Assembly (NCBI GenBank): GCA_016788905.1
Contig: JAEURZ010000006.1
Span: 1 to 64,000, forward strand
Source: Elusimicrobiota bacterium
Lineage (GTDB): Bacteria > Elusimicrobiota > Elusimicrobia > FEN-1173
Length of the DNA stretch: 64,000 nucleotides
Reading direction: 5' to 3'
The notes beneath the pieces were generated by a model. That model saw only the letters and a program-made list of their open reading frames with translations, was not told the DNA's origin and did no database searches. The position numbers and the translations under genes were made by a program. Of the stretch, positions 51,701 through 60,038 are shown piece after piece; the first letter of the stretch is position 1, and each line of letters begins with the position of its first letter.

Positions 51701-52219
51701 ATGAAATGCGCTTGGCGCCGGTGCGATCGAGTGTTGACAGGGCGGCAAAGAAAGTTTTGTGGATTAAACTTCAAAACAAAATTCTTTGTTGCTCGTAGAC
51801 GCAGTAACCTGAAATCAATGGCTGTTGGCCATATGGGCGGACGTTGTCAGCTCTGCGGTTACAGCCGATGTTTCCAGGCTTTGACGTTTCATCATGTTGA
51901 TGGAAAGTCTTTCGGCATAGCTTTTAAGGGCTATACGAGATCTTGGGAACGAGTCAAAGCAGAACTCAAGAATTGCCTGCTTGTCTGTGCGAACTGTCAC
52001 GCGGAATTGCACGCCCAGCTTAATAATGCAGCCCCGTTTGGAAACAGGCGGGTGAATAACCAGGTGAATTCAGGGAAGCCTTCGTCCAAAAGACATGGGA
52101 ATCCTGAGCCAAGCCCAACATCATCGGTTGGGAAGGTGCAGAGACTAGAGCTTACGCTCGTACCCCGTAAGGGGGAAGCGCCTGGCTCCGTCACCCCAGA
52201 CTTCCGGGGCCGGAGATGA
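51701..52219 (+). CDS. Intron-encoded HNH homing endonuclease
   Basis: The ATG is the first intron codon. A zinc-finger-like N-terminus (CAWRRCDRVLTGRQRKFC) is followed by KFFVARRRSNLK, CQLCGYSRC, the HNH motif LTFHHVDGKSFG and NCLLVCANCHAELHAQ near residue 100. The HNH domain ends near 52020, inside loop L1. The reading frame continues through the catalytic core to 52219, so the last 60 residues are probably core sequence read as protein. It likely cuts intronless tRNA-Asn genes to spread the intron. Confidence 0.85.
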   Translation: MKCAWRRCDRVLTGRQRKFCGLNFKTKFFVARRRSNLKSMAVGHMGGRCQLCGYSRCFQALTFHHVDGKSFGIAFKGYTRSWERVKAELKNCLLVCANCHAELHAQLNNAAPFGNRRVNNQVNSGKPSSKRHGNPEPSPTSSVGKVQRLELTLVPRKGEAPGSVTPDFRGRR

Positions 52220-52255
52220 GATAGTCCAAGCCTTGAGGAAACTCAAGGGAACTTG
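51701..52255 (+). mobile_element. Group I intron in tRNA-Asn with HNH ORF in L1
   Basis: Intron length is 555 bases, ending in the required G at 52255. The 5' exon ends in U. P1 forms between CUGU plus intron AU and AUGCAG (52026-52031). P2 is CCCGTTTG/CAGGCGGG with a GAAA loop (52033-52052). P4 is TCAGG/CCTGA (52070-52074 with 52103-52107) and P6 is a CCCAAC hairpin at 52114. P7 is GACTA/TAGTC (52143-52147 with 52222-52226), and P9 is CCTTGAG-GAAA-CTCAAGG (52231-52248). This matches the canonical group I core; the HNH ORF occupies the P1 loop. Confidence 0.93.
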
Positions 52256-52303
52256 TAATCGAAGGGTTGCTGGTTCGAGTCCAGCCCGGGGAGTATTTTT
52301 ATT

Positions 52304-52365
52304 CCGGTTTGTCGTCGCGCGATCCATCTGAATGGGTGTCGCGACGGGAAACCGGATTTTTCTTT
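52304..52365 (+). terminator. Intrinsic terminator after tRNA-Asn
   Basis: CCGGTTT pairs with AAACCGG and, inside, CGTCGCG pairs with CGCGACG. ATTTTTCTTTTC follows. It ends the tRNA transcript. The -10-like TATAAT at 52389-52394 just downstream may start the next gene. Confidence 0.8.
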
Positions 52366-52426
52366 TCCCAGGAGGCGGCTCGGTTCGGTATAATAGAGCC
52401 ATTAATCCAATGGGAAGGAGGAACCC

Positions 52427-52675
52427 ATGTCCGAACCTCGCGTGGCTCAGAAAGGTCCTTATATCAAAGAAGAAAGCCCTGGAATGAAACACTGGTGTGC
52501 GTGTGGGCATTCGGCGAACCAACCCTACTGCGATGGGGCCCATGCCAAAAGTGGGACGGGGCTTCGACCTGTTCCTGTTGAAATAAATGAGGTCAAAAAA
52601 GTGGCGTGGTGTGGGTGTAAGCACACCAAGACCCCGCCCTATTGCGACGGAACCCACCGTAACCTCCCCGCCTAG
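52427..52675 (+). CDS. CDGSH iron-sulfur domain protein
   Basis: The 82-residue protein has two CDGSH-type motifs: CACGHSANQPYCDGAH and CGCKHTKTPPYCDGTH, each with the 3Cys-1His pattern that binds a 2Fe-2S cluster. It is a small soluble redox or cluster-transfer protein. A GGGAAGGAGG ribosome site precedes the ATG. Confidence 0.93.
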   Translation: MSEPRVAQKGPYIKEESPGMKHWCACGHSANQPYCDGAHAKSGTGLRPVPVEINEVKKVAWCGCKHTKTPPYCDGTHRNLPA

Positions 52676-52705
52676 GTTCCGATCTTTGCGGAACGCTGCG
52701 ATCGC

Positions 52706-53917
52706 GTGACAGCCCCATCTGTCGTTGTGGTGGGTGGGGGGGCCGCGGGATTTTTTGCCGCCATTGCCGCGGCGGAGGTCGGGGCTTCGGTTGTTCTCCT
52801 GGAACGGGGACGGGAGGTTTTGGCAAAAGTCCGGATCTCGGGAGGTGGGCGATGTAATGTGACACACGCCTGTTTCGAACCGAAACGTCTCGTTCAACAT
52901 TATCCCCGGGGGGGGCGCGAGCTCTTAGGTCCCTTTCACCACTTTCAGCCCCGTGACACCATGGACTGGTTTCTCAAACGGGGTGTCGATCTGAAGATCG
53001 AATCCGATGGTCGCGTTTTCCCCTCTTCCAACCAATCCCAATCCATTGTGGACGCTCTGATGAGTGCCGCCCGTGCGGCCGGTGTCAGGATCCACACGGG
53101 TCTCGGGGATCTGCATGTCAAAAAAGAAGAAAACCATTTTCGGGTCCATCAGGGTGAAAACCTGTGGCAAGGGGACCGCTTGATCCTGGCCACCGGAAGC
53201 GGAGCCCAAGGCCATCGCTGGGCCCACGAGCTGGGGCATTCCATCGTTTCCCCTGTACCGTCCCTATTTACATTGACCATTTCAGACCCGCGGATAAAAG
53301 GATTGGCTGGAGTTTCGGTAAAATATGCCGATCTATCCATTGAAGGGACCGAGCTTAAACAATCGGGCGCCTTGCTGATTACCCATTGGGGTCTTAGTGG
53401 ACCTGTTGTGCTTAAATTATCGGCATGGGGGGCACGGGAGCTTAACGAACGAGAGTACAAGGCTCACGTTTGCGTTAATTGGGTGGGAAGGCGGGGCGAA
53501 TTGGTTCAAGAAGAGATGAAAGGCATGCGAACCGATTTTCCCAGGGGCGCTGTGTCTGTGCGGCCCCTTGGTGATCTACCTCATCGATTGTGGGAACGGC
53601 TTGTGAGCGCGGCGGGGTTGGTCCGCGATCGCCGATGGGCGGACCTTACAAAAACAGAATCCGTTCGTTTAGGGGATGAGCTGACCCGCGGACGTTTTTT
53701 AGTTTCTGGAAAAAGCGCGTTCAAAGAAGAGTTTGTTACCGCGGGGGGGGTCCGTTTGAAAGAGATCAATTTTTCGACTATGGAAAGCCGGCTTTGTCCA
53801 AAACTTTACTTTGCGGGTGAACTCTTAGACATTGATGGGGTCACAGGAGGGTTCAACTTTCAGAGCGCTTGGACAACCGGTTGGCTTGCGGGTCGTGCCG
53901 CTGGGGGAGGTCGTTAG
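52706..53917 (+). CDS. BaiN/HI0933-family flavoprotein
   Basis: The 403-residue NAD(P)/FAD-dependent protein has the Rossmann motif VVVGGGAAGFFAAIAAAEVG, RISGGGRCNVTHACF and the C-terminal LYFAGELLDIDGVTGGFNFQ. This is the YhiN/BaiN group of flavoproteins, some of which reduce bile-acid or steroid-like double bonds; the substrate here is unknown. GTG start. The beta-CASP nuclease gene starts two bases after its stop. Confidence 0.88.
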   Translation: MTAPSVVVVGGGAAGFFAAIAAAEVGASVVLLERGREVLAKVRISGGGRCNVTHACFEPKRLVQHYPRGGRELLGPFHHFQPRDTMDWFLKRGVDLKIESDGRVFPSSNQSQSIVDALMSAARAAGVRIHTGLGDLHVKKEENHFRVHQGENLWQGDRLILATGSGAQGHRWAHELGHSIVSPVPSLFTLTISDPRIKGLAGVSVKYADLSIEGTELKQSGALLITHWGLSGPVVLKLSAWGARELNEREYKAHVCVNWVGRRGELVQEEMKGMRTDFPRGAVSVRPLGDLPHRLWERLVSAAGLVRDRRWADLTKTESVRLGDELTRGRFLVSGKSAFKEEFVTAGGVRLKEINFSTMESRLCPKLYFAGELLDIDGVTGGFNFQSAWTTGWLAGRAAGGGR

Positions 53918-53918
53918 A

Positions 53919-55337
53919 ATGGAAAACGCACCAAAAAATTTCTCGATCCGGTTTCATGGGGGGGCGGATGAGGTGACGGGCTCCCGCCATTTGGTGGAAT
54001 ATGGAGATTCCCGAATCCTGATGGATTGCGGCCTCTATCAAGGGCATCGTCACGAGGCGTTGCTCAAAACCCGGTCTTTCCCCGCGGATCCCAAATCCAT
54101 TTCCTCCGTTCTCCTTTCCCACGCGCACATTGACCATTCGGGAGGATTGCCCCTGTTGGTGAAGGAAGGTTTTCGCGGGGGGATTCACTGCACGGAGCCG
54201 ACGGCGGATCTCCTCCGCATCATGTTGATGGATTCCGCCATTTTGCAGGAGGAAGACGCTAAATTTTTCAATAAAATCCATGCCGCCGAAGGCCTCCGCA
54301 TTGAGCCCCTTTATGACAAAGAGGATGTGGAGAGGACCTTGGCGGTGTTGAAAACCCATCCCTACGACGAATCGTTTGAAGTGGTTCCCGGGGTGGAAGG
54401 CGCTTTTTTTAACGCGGGCCACGTCTTGGGATCCGCCATGGTTCACCTGGGGCTGCGAACATTGAAACGAAAACGGCATCTCCTTTTTACGGGGGACTTG
54501 GGTCGCCGGGAGAGTATTTTAATGGATCCACCTAAAATCCCCGCCCACGTGGACTACCTTCTGATTGAAACCACTTACGGAGGGCGCACCCACCCGCCGG
54601 TGCATGAGGCCGAAGCGTTCCTGACCAACGTGATCAACCGGTCCGAAAAGGAGGGGGGGCCCATCCTGATCCCCAGTTTTGCGTTGGAACGGACCCAGGA
54701 ACTCGTGTTCATCTTGGAAAAACTTCTCCGACAAAAGAAAATAAAGCCTATTCACATCTATGTGGATAGCCCCATGGCCACGAACATAACCGAAATATTT
54801 CAGAAACATATGAGCCATGTCAGTTTGTCAAAAGAATTTAGGGATTTTGCTGTTAAGGATGGGGACCCCTTTGGGTTCGGGTCTGTTCGCTATGTTCGAT
54901 CGGTGGAGGAATCCAAGCGGTTGATGAATACCCCCGGCCGAAAAATTATTATGGCGGGATCAGGGATGTGTGAGGGAGGGAGGATTCTTCATCATCTGCG
55001 CAATTTGGTGGGATTCTCCCACACGACGATCGTGATTGTGGGTCACCAGGCGTCCGGGACCCTGGGCCGTCGGCTCGTGGAAGGATCCCGTAAGGTGAAA
55101 ATATTCGGGCTCATGCACGCCGTGGCGGCGGAAGTCCAGGTTTTGACTCACCTTTCCTCCCACGCGGATCAAGAGGACTTGGCGTGGTTCGTCCGTAGCC
55201 TTTCGCCTCGTCCGGCACAGACCTTTCTTGTCCATGGGGACCAGACCCAGCGGGAAGCCCTTCGCGACCGCCTGAAATCCGAGGGGATTGACCGTGTGAT
55301 TACCCCCCGATTTGGCGAGGTGTTCGAACTGGATTAG
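53919..55337 (+). CDS. MBL-fold beta-CASP RNA-processing nuclease
   Basis: From ATG 53919 (GGGGGAGG upstream) the 472-residue protein has an MBL fold with HAHIDHSGGLP zinc motif and a beta-CASP region (DSPMATNITEIF, MAGSGMCEGGRILHHL). The C-terminal RMMBL HxH is in LSSHADQEDL. It resembles YsaA/CPSF73-like RNases that process RNA 3' ends. A longer in-frame start at 53832 would overlap the flavoprotein gene. Confidence 0.88.
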   Translation: MENAPKNFSIRFHGGADEVTGSRHLVEYGDSRILMDCGLYQGHRHEALLKTRSFPADPKSISSVLLSHAHIDHSGGLPLLVKEGFRGGIHCTEPTADLLRIMLMDSAILQEEDAKFFNKIHAAEGLRIEPLYDKEDVERTLAVLKTHPYDESFEVVPGVEGAFFNAGHVLGSAMVHLGLRTLKRKRHLLFTGDLGRRESILMDPPKIPAHVDYLLIETTYGGRTHPPVHEAEAFLTNVINRSEKEGGPILIPSFALERTQELVFILEKLLRQKKIKPIHIYVDSPMATNITEIFQKHMSHVSLSKEFRDFAVKDGDPFGFGSVRYVRSVEESKRLMNTPGRKIIMAGSGMCEGGRILHHLRNLVGFSHTTIVIVGHQASGTLGRRLVEGSRKVKIFGLMHAVAAEVQVLTHLSSHADQEDLAWFVRSLSPRPAQTFLVHGDQTQREALRDRLKSEGIDRVITPRFGEVFELD

Positions 55338-55399
55338 TTTTAGTTGTTTCCCTTCCGATAGGAAAATCCTGTTGAGAAAACGATCGTTTTTTTTGACCC

Positions 55400-55428
55400 T
55401 TGACCGAGACGACCAGTAAGGCTAGAAT
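55400..55428 (+). promoter_or_regulatory. Promoter for membrane pyrophosphatase
   Basis: TTGACC (55400-55405), a 17-base spacer and TAGAAT (55423-55428) lie 45 bases before the ATG at 55473. A CAGGAGG ribosome site is present. Confidence 0.65.
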
Positions 55429-55472
55429 CCATTCTTCCAATTCCACACGCTGACCCAGGAGGTTTACAGGCT

Positions 55473-57806
55473 ATGCAAGGTTTAACATCGTTCGAACAAA
55501 TTGCCATATGGTGCGTTTTGGGTGTCGCCATCATTGGTTTATGGTATGCCTATTTTCTACGGAAGCAGATTTTGCGGGAAGATTCTGGAACGCCCAAAAT
55601 GAAAGAAGTGTGGAACGCCATTCGGGAAGGCGCGGACGCTTATCTGGGCCAACAATTGAAATCCATTCTGCCGTTAATCGGTGTGTTAACGGTGGCGCTC
55701 TTCTACTCGGTCTACATCGTCCCTCCTACTCCGGAAGCCATGGAGCGGTTTCACGGGATGACGGAAGACCGCGTGCGGATGATCATCGGGTTGGCGCGGG
55801 CGGGGGCGTTCGTTATGGGGGCTTTTTTTAGCTTGATGGTGGGCCAGATCGGAATGCGGATGGCGGTGCAAGCCAACGTCCGCGTGGCCTCGGCGGCGCG
55901 ACGTTCCTTTGGTGACGCGCTCCGGATTGCCTATCGAGCGGGGACCGTGACTGGGATGTTGACCGACGGTTTAGGTCTTTTAGGCGGAACGGTGATCTTT
56001 ATTATCCTCGGCATTGCCGCGCCGGACGCTCTTTTAGGTTTTGGTTTTGGTGGGACTCTCCTCGCTCTCTTTATGCGTGTGGGTGGTGGTATCTTTACAA
56101 AGGCCGCGGACGTGGGGGCCGATTTGGTGGGGAAAGTCGAAGCGGGCATTCCTGAAGACGATCCACGCAATCCGGCCGTCATTGCGGATTTGGTGGGCGA
56201 CAACGTGGGAGACTGCGCGGGGATGGCCTCGGATATTTTCGAGTCCTACGAAGTGACCATCGTGGCCGGACTAATTCTAGGTTTAGCCCTTATGCACATT
56301 ACCGGGCGAATGGAGTGGATTGTGTTTCCCCTCATGGTGCGGGGCATCGGGGTCCTCTCTTCGATTTTCGGAACCTATGTCGTGAAAGAGGGGCCGGGGG
56401 GGGCGGGGAACGCGATGAAAGCGATTTTCAAGGGGTTCTTGGTTTCAGCGGCCATCAGCGCGGGTCTCTTCTTCATCGCGGGATACTTTTATCTGCGTGG
56501 GCCTGAAATGGACGCTTGGGGTGGTTGGTGGCGGATTCCGATGGCAGTGGCTTCGGGTGTTCTGTTGGCTATTCTTATTGATCGGTTGACCGAACACTTT
56601 ACGGGAACCGAAGCTTCCCCCGTCAAAGAAATTAAAAAGTCAGCGGACACGGGGCCGGCGACCCTCATCCTCCAGGGCATTTCAACGGGTTTCGAAAGCT
56701 CCGTCTGGTCGATCCTCGTTATTGCCCTGACGATCGTTTCTTCCATCGGGATTTTTGGCACGATTCCCGGATTGGACCCGGCCCAGCGGGTGACGTTTAT
56801 TCTGTATGGGGTGGCCATGACAGGTATTGGAATGTTGACCCTGACCGGCAATAACGTGGCCATGGACTCGTTCGGTCCTATTGCGGACAACGCGAACGGA
56901 ATCGGGGAAATGTCCTGGTCCGGAATGACAGATCCTGAAACGAAGGCGGCACAACGGATTATGGCGGATCTCGACGGGGTCGGAAACACGACCAAGGCCA
57001 TCACTAAGGGCGTGGCAATCGGTTCCGCCGTTATCGCGGCCGTTGCCCTCTTTGGTTCCTTTTTGGTGGACGTCGCTCGATCGCAAATTGAGCATAAGGT
57101 TGAGCCGGATAAACTTATCACGGCGCTGGGGATTCGGGTCGATGTGCCCATCGTTTTTGTGGGTATGTTGATCGGGGGCGCCCTTCCCTGGCTCTTTTCT
57201 TCCTTCGCCATTCAAGCGGTGAGTCGCGCGGCGGCCAAAATCGTTCAGGAGTGCCGTCGTCAGTTCAAGTTGGGCGTTTTGGAGGGAAAGGTTCCGGTGG
57301 ATTATCGGCAGGCGGTGTCCATTTCGACCACGGCGGCTCAAAAAGAATTGGTGAGTTTAGCTCTGTTGGGCATCCTCACGCCTATTCTCGTGGGTCTGGT
57401 GTTCCAGGTGGAAGCCCTGGGCGGGTTTTTGGCCGGACTTATTTTGTCGGGTCAGCTCCTCGCGGTCTTTATGAACAATTCCGGTGGCGCTTGGGACAAC
57501 GCGAAGAAACTGCTTGAAGAGGAACCGCGGAGCCTTGCCGACAACACGGGCAAAGGTTCTGAGCGACACAAAGCAACGGTCGTGGGAGATACCGTGGGCG
57601 ACCCGTTAAAAGACACGTCAGGGCCCGCGCTGAACCCTATGATTAAAGTGGTCAACCTGGTGGCCGTCATTATTGCTCCCATTGTGGTGGGGTTTCAACC
57701 CCTGGGGGCGAAGGGATGGACGGTGGCGGCCCTTCTCCTCGCAACGCTTATTTGGGCGATTCGCCGGTCCAAAAAACCGGTGGAAGATATGACGAAAGCG
57801 GTCTAA
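55473..57806 (+). CDS. hppA: Membrane-bound proton-translocating pyrophosphatase (K+-independent type)
   Basis: The 777-residue, about 16-helix enzyme couples pyrophosphate hydrolysis to ion pumping. It has DVGADLVGKVEAGIPEDDPRNPA-type acidic motif near residues 205-225, and GDNVGDCAGMASDIFESYEV. The site distinguishing K+ dependence reads GNTTKAITKG with Lys, as in K+-independent enzymes, so H+ pumping without a K+ requirement is inferred. C-terminal GDTVGDPLKDTSGPALN is intact. It is a single-gene transcript bounded by a hairpin. Confidence 0.94.
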   Translation: MQGLTSFEQIAIWCVLGVAIIGLWYAYFLRKQILREDSGTPKMKEVWNAIREGADAYLGQQLKSILPLIGVLTVALFYSVYIVPPTPEAMERFHGMTEDRVRMIIGLARAGAFVMGAFFSLMVGQIGMRMAVQANVRVASAARRSFGDALRIAYRAGTVTGMLTDGLGLLGGTVIFIILGIAAPDALLGFGFGGTLLALFMRVGGGIFTKAADVGADLVGKVEAGIPEDDPRNPAVIADLVGDNVGDCAGMASDIFESYEVTIVAGLILGLALMHITGRMEWIVFPLMVRGIGVLSSIFGTYVVKEGPGGAGNAMKAIFKGFLVSAAISAGLFFIAGYFYLRGPEMDAWGGWWRIPMAVASGVLLAILIDRLTEHFTGTEASPVKEIKKSADTGPATLILQGISTGFESSVWSILVIALTIVSSIGIFGTIPGLDPAQRVTFILYGVAMTGIGMLTLTGNNVAMDSFGPIADNANGIGEMSWSGMTDPETKAAQRIMADLDGVGNTTKAITKGVAIGSAVIAAVALFGSFLVDVARSQIEHKVEPDKLITALGIRVDVPIVFVGMLIGGALPWLFSSFAIQAVSRAAAKIVQECRRQFKLGVLEGKVPVDYRQAVSISTTAAQKELVSLALLGILTPILVGLVFQVEALGGFLAGLILSGQLLAVFMNNSGGAWDNAKKLLEEEPRSLADNTGKGSERHKATVVGDTVGDPLKDTSGPALNPMIKVVNLVAVIIAPIVVGFQPLGAKGWTVAALLLATLIWAIRRSKKPVEDMTKAV

Positions 57807-57829
57807 AACCCTTTCAGGGTTATTGTGTT

Positions 57830-57870
57830 TGAGCGGGGCGGGTCGCCGAACGGGCGGTCCGCCCCGCTCA
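57830..57870. terminator. Strong hairpin between convergent genes
   Basis: TGAGCGGGGCGG pairs perfectly with CCGCCCCGCTCA. No long T run follows on the plus strand, but the position between convergent hppA and the porin-like gene suggests a shared terminator or mRNA-end stabiliser. Confidence 0.65.
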
Positions 57871-57872
57871 AC

Positions 57873-59183
57873 TTAGAAGAAGTAGGTCAGAGACAGGTAG
57901 GTTTGATCGTTGTTATCAAAAAAACCAATTTGACTGGAAGGGGGGCCGCCGTAAATATCCACCCCCAGTTCAATTCCCACATTCGGGATGTATCCCACAT
58001 TGATTTTAGGATTGTGGTAAAAACTTTTATCGGTCAAGTTAACGAAGCCCAGGTAACCCAGCTTAATGTTGCCACTGAGGATTTCCACGGAACACTGGCC
58101 GCTGAGTGACGATGTTTTTTGTTTGTGGGGCGCTAATGAGGTTTCGAAGTCGCGGATATGGCTCTGACTGTAGGACAAGTTCATGTAAGAGTTTGAAGGC
58201 CCGTTGTAGTCGAATCCTCCCACAGCCGTAATCAGGGGTTTCCTTTTTTCTTCCAAGGTCGAGGTGATGAAGCTATGACTGGACACATAGCTTGCGTCCC
58301 CGCGTAATCCGAAGCTTCCCATCGTCGTTTCAAATTCTAAACCGTAAACTTCTTCCCTCAAATAGCGGAATTCTAAGGGAACAGTGGTGTTTTTGGACCA
58401 GAGAACGAGATCTTCGACAGAAGCTTCATGTCCGGGAGGTGGGGGTGGTGGTGGGATCGGGAACGCGGCCATGGAAGGGGTGTCTCGTCTGTGGTTGAGA
58501 TAGACCAAGGCCAAGTCGATCCGGCCAATGGTGCCGGAAAGACGTCCCCCGTAGCCGGCATCTTTCAATGTTTGGGCGGGGGATTTTTCCTGGATCCCAA
58601 TCGGCCCATATTTTTTTTCCAAATGACCAAAGTAGGACCAGTCATCACCCGAATAATAAAAAGCGGATTTTTCAAAAAAGGGGATAAAAATACCTTGAAG
58701 ATTTAAATAATCCGTGAGGAACTCCAAATTGGCCATAGGAACAGGAATTTTGCGGTCCGCCCGCGTTTTGGTGAGCCCTTGGGTGAGATCTTCGGGATTG
58801 AGGATATCCAGGGGACTTATTTCATCGGCTTTTCCCCATCGGACGATTTGGTTTCCCAAACGCAAATTAATGTGTTCGGAGGCCAGGTTGAGGTAAATGT
58901 TATAAGGGCGGACTTTTCCGTCCACCATCCATTGTCCCGCCACCGCTTGAACCGTGGGATTGGGAAGGTATTTCACCTGAGCGTTAATGTCCGTGGTGGT
59001 TTTCGATTTTTCTTCAAACAAATTGTCTTTCTGGGTGTCCCAATTAAAACGGTTATTGATTTTTGCGGTCAGTTTAATCGGGAGAGGTTTGGGGGGCGGT
59101 CTTTGGGTCCAGCCCTCCCCTGTGGCAAAGAAAAACAGGCCCAGAAGGGCGCCCGATTTCCAAAAAAGGGGGAGGAGTCTCAC
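57873..59183 (-). CDS. DUF1302-like outer-membrane porin
   Basis: The 436-residue protein has a signal peptide (GALLGLFFFATGEGWT) and a long beta-rich domain with the region RLGNQIVRWGKADEISPLDILNPED, a DUF1302 hallmark. It ends in an aromatic strand (LSLTYFF), the usual C-terminal signal of outer-membrane barrels. A Pro-rich PPPPPPPG loop is near residue 250. It is co-oriented with a LolA-like protein, a common pair. Transport substrate unknown. Confidence 0.8.
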   Translation of the reverse strand: MRLLPLFWKSGALLGLFFFATGEGWTQRPPPKPLPIKLTAKINNRFNWDTQKDNLFEEKSKTTTDINAQVKYLPNPTVQAVAGQWMVDGKVRPYNIYLNLASEHINLRLGNQIVRWGKADEISPLDILNPEDLTQGLTKTRADRKIPVPMANLEFLTDYLNLQGIFIPFFEKSAFYYSGDDWSYFGHLEKKYGPIGIQEKSPAQTLKDAGYGGRLSGTIGRIDLALVYLNHRRDTPSMAAFPIPPPPPPPGHEASVEDLVLWSKNTTVPLEFRYLREEVYGLEFETTMGSFGLRGDASYVSSHSFITSTLEEKRKPLITAVGGFDYNGPSNSYMNLSYSQSHIRDFETSLAPHKQKTSSLSGQCSVEILSGNIKLGYLGFVNLTDKSFYHNPKINVGYIPNVGIELGVDIYGGPPSSQIGFFDNNDQTYLSLTYFF

Positions 59184-59190
59184 GGTGGCG

Positions 59191-59967
59191 TTACCGTGTC
59201 TGCTTCAGAAAGCCTCGGGTAAACATGCGGTTGGGAAGGCCATCGTTGTATTTGATTTGAGTGGTACGCAGGATCGTTTGGGTGTTTCGCTCGGAATTTT
59301 TCATTTCCACTTCCATGGCGGTCCAAATGTCTTGGATTTTTTCGAGTCGCCGAACTGTAAATATTTTCGTGGGTTGACGAATCACCCGGGTGTAATATTC
59401 GACACGCAATGGGATGTAAATGTCTTTGGGGATCCAGGAAATCCATCGCTTGTATTGGGACGATTTCGGATCCAAAGGAACGCTTTCAATCACCCAACAC
59501 TCCCGACCGCTCCTGGATTCTTCCCGGAGAAGGGTGTGGGTGTCTTTGTCCACATTGCGCTCTTGCATGTCTTCATACGTGAAGTCCGTGTTCACAAAAT
59601 CACTGTTTTTTTGTGAGGACGCGATGCGTCGATCGCGACCGATTACCGGGAGATAAAGGAACTGCTCATCGTCTTTCCCCTCCACTTGCCACGAAAGAAA
59701 GCAGGTCCCATCAATGGACGCGGGGGCCGTAAAACGGATGTAGCTTTTCGTCAGGGGTCCAAAATCTTTTACGGCCGAAATCATCGACCGCGCCTGAGTC
59801 ACCCCGGACCTGTCGGTCAAAAGCATTTCGACTTTGGCGTAACTGTCCTTGCCATCGTCTCGGTCATTGACCCGTTGCACGATGGTTCTTCCGTCCAGTT
59901 TTTCGGCCGAAAAAGAAACCATTGGTAAGGCCAACAGAAGGGCAGAAGCAAGAACGATAGGGATCAT
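59191..59967 (-). CDS. LolA-like outer-membrane lipoprotein-sorting protein
   Basis: The 258-residue exported protein has a signal peptide (MIPIVLASALLLALPMVSFS) and the COG2834-type beta-barrel domain: RDDGKDSYAKVEMLLTDRSG, RFTAPASIDGTCFLSW, YLPVIGRDRRIASSQKNSDF. It binds hydrophobic ligands or lipoproteins in the periplasm. It is seven bases upstream of the porin-like gene on the same strand and probably works with it. Confidence 0.82.
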   Translation of the reverse strand: MIPIVLASALLLALPMVSFSAEKLDGRTIVQRVNDRDDGKDSYAKVEMLLTDRSGVTQARSMISAVKDFGPLTKSYIRFTAPASIDGTCFLSWQVEGKDDEQFLYLPVIGRDRRIASSQKNSDFVNTDFTYEDMQERNVDKDTHTLLREESRSGRECWVIESVPLDPKSSQYKRWISWIPKDIYIPLRVEYYTRVIRQPTKIFTVRRLEKIQDIWTAMEVEMKNSERNTQTILRTTQIKYNDGLPNRMFTRGFLKQTR

Positions 59968-60038
59968 GAGTGACTCCTTAATGTTTTATGGTTTAACTCT
60001 AGCCCCAAGCCTTTCTCATGTCAAGGGGAGGGAGTCCC

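Larger units (their letters stand above)
51667..52293 (+). tRNA. tRNA-Asn(GUU) split by a group I intron
   Basis: Exons are 51667-51700 and 52256-52293. Joining them gives a cloverleaf: acceptor TCCCCGG/CCGGGGA with discriminator G, T-arm GCTGG/CCAGC with TTCGAGT, and anticodon stem TTCGA/TCGAA. The loop CTGTTAA has seven bases and anticodon GUU. Splicing one base later would give a six-base loop, so these splice sites are favoured. The intron lies between anticodon positions 35 and 36. CCA is not encoded. TATTTTT follows the gene. Confidence 0.93.

Noticed and set aside
51667-52293. Reading the split tRNA as tRNA-Tyr(GUA)
   Set aside because: Joining ...CTGT directly to AATCG leaves only six bases in the anticodon loop and puts a T rather than the required G at the end of the intron; the GUU reading fits both.
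56395-56405. Other G7-G9 runs (for example near 43246, 53742 and 56396) as phase-variation sites
   Set aside because: Runs of this length are common in these G-rich genes and fall in housekeeping genes; only the G12 tract stands out.
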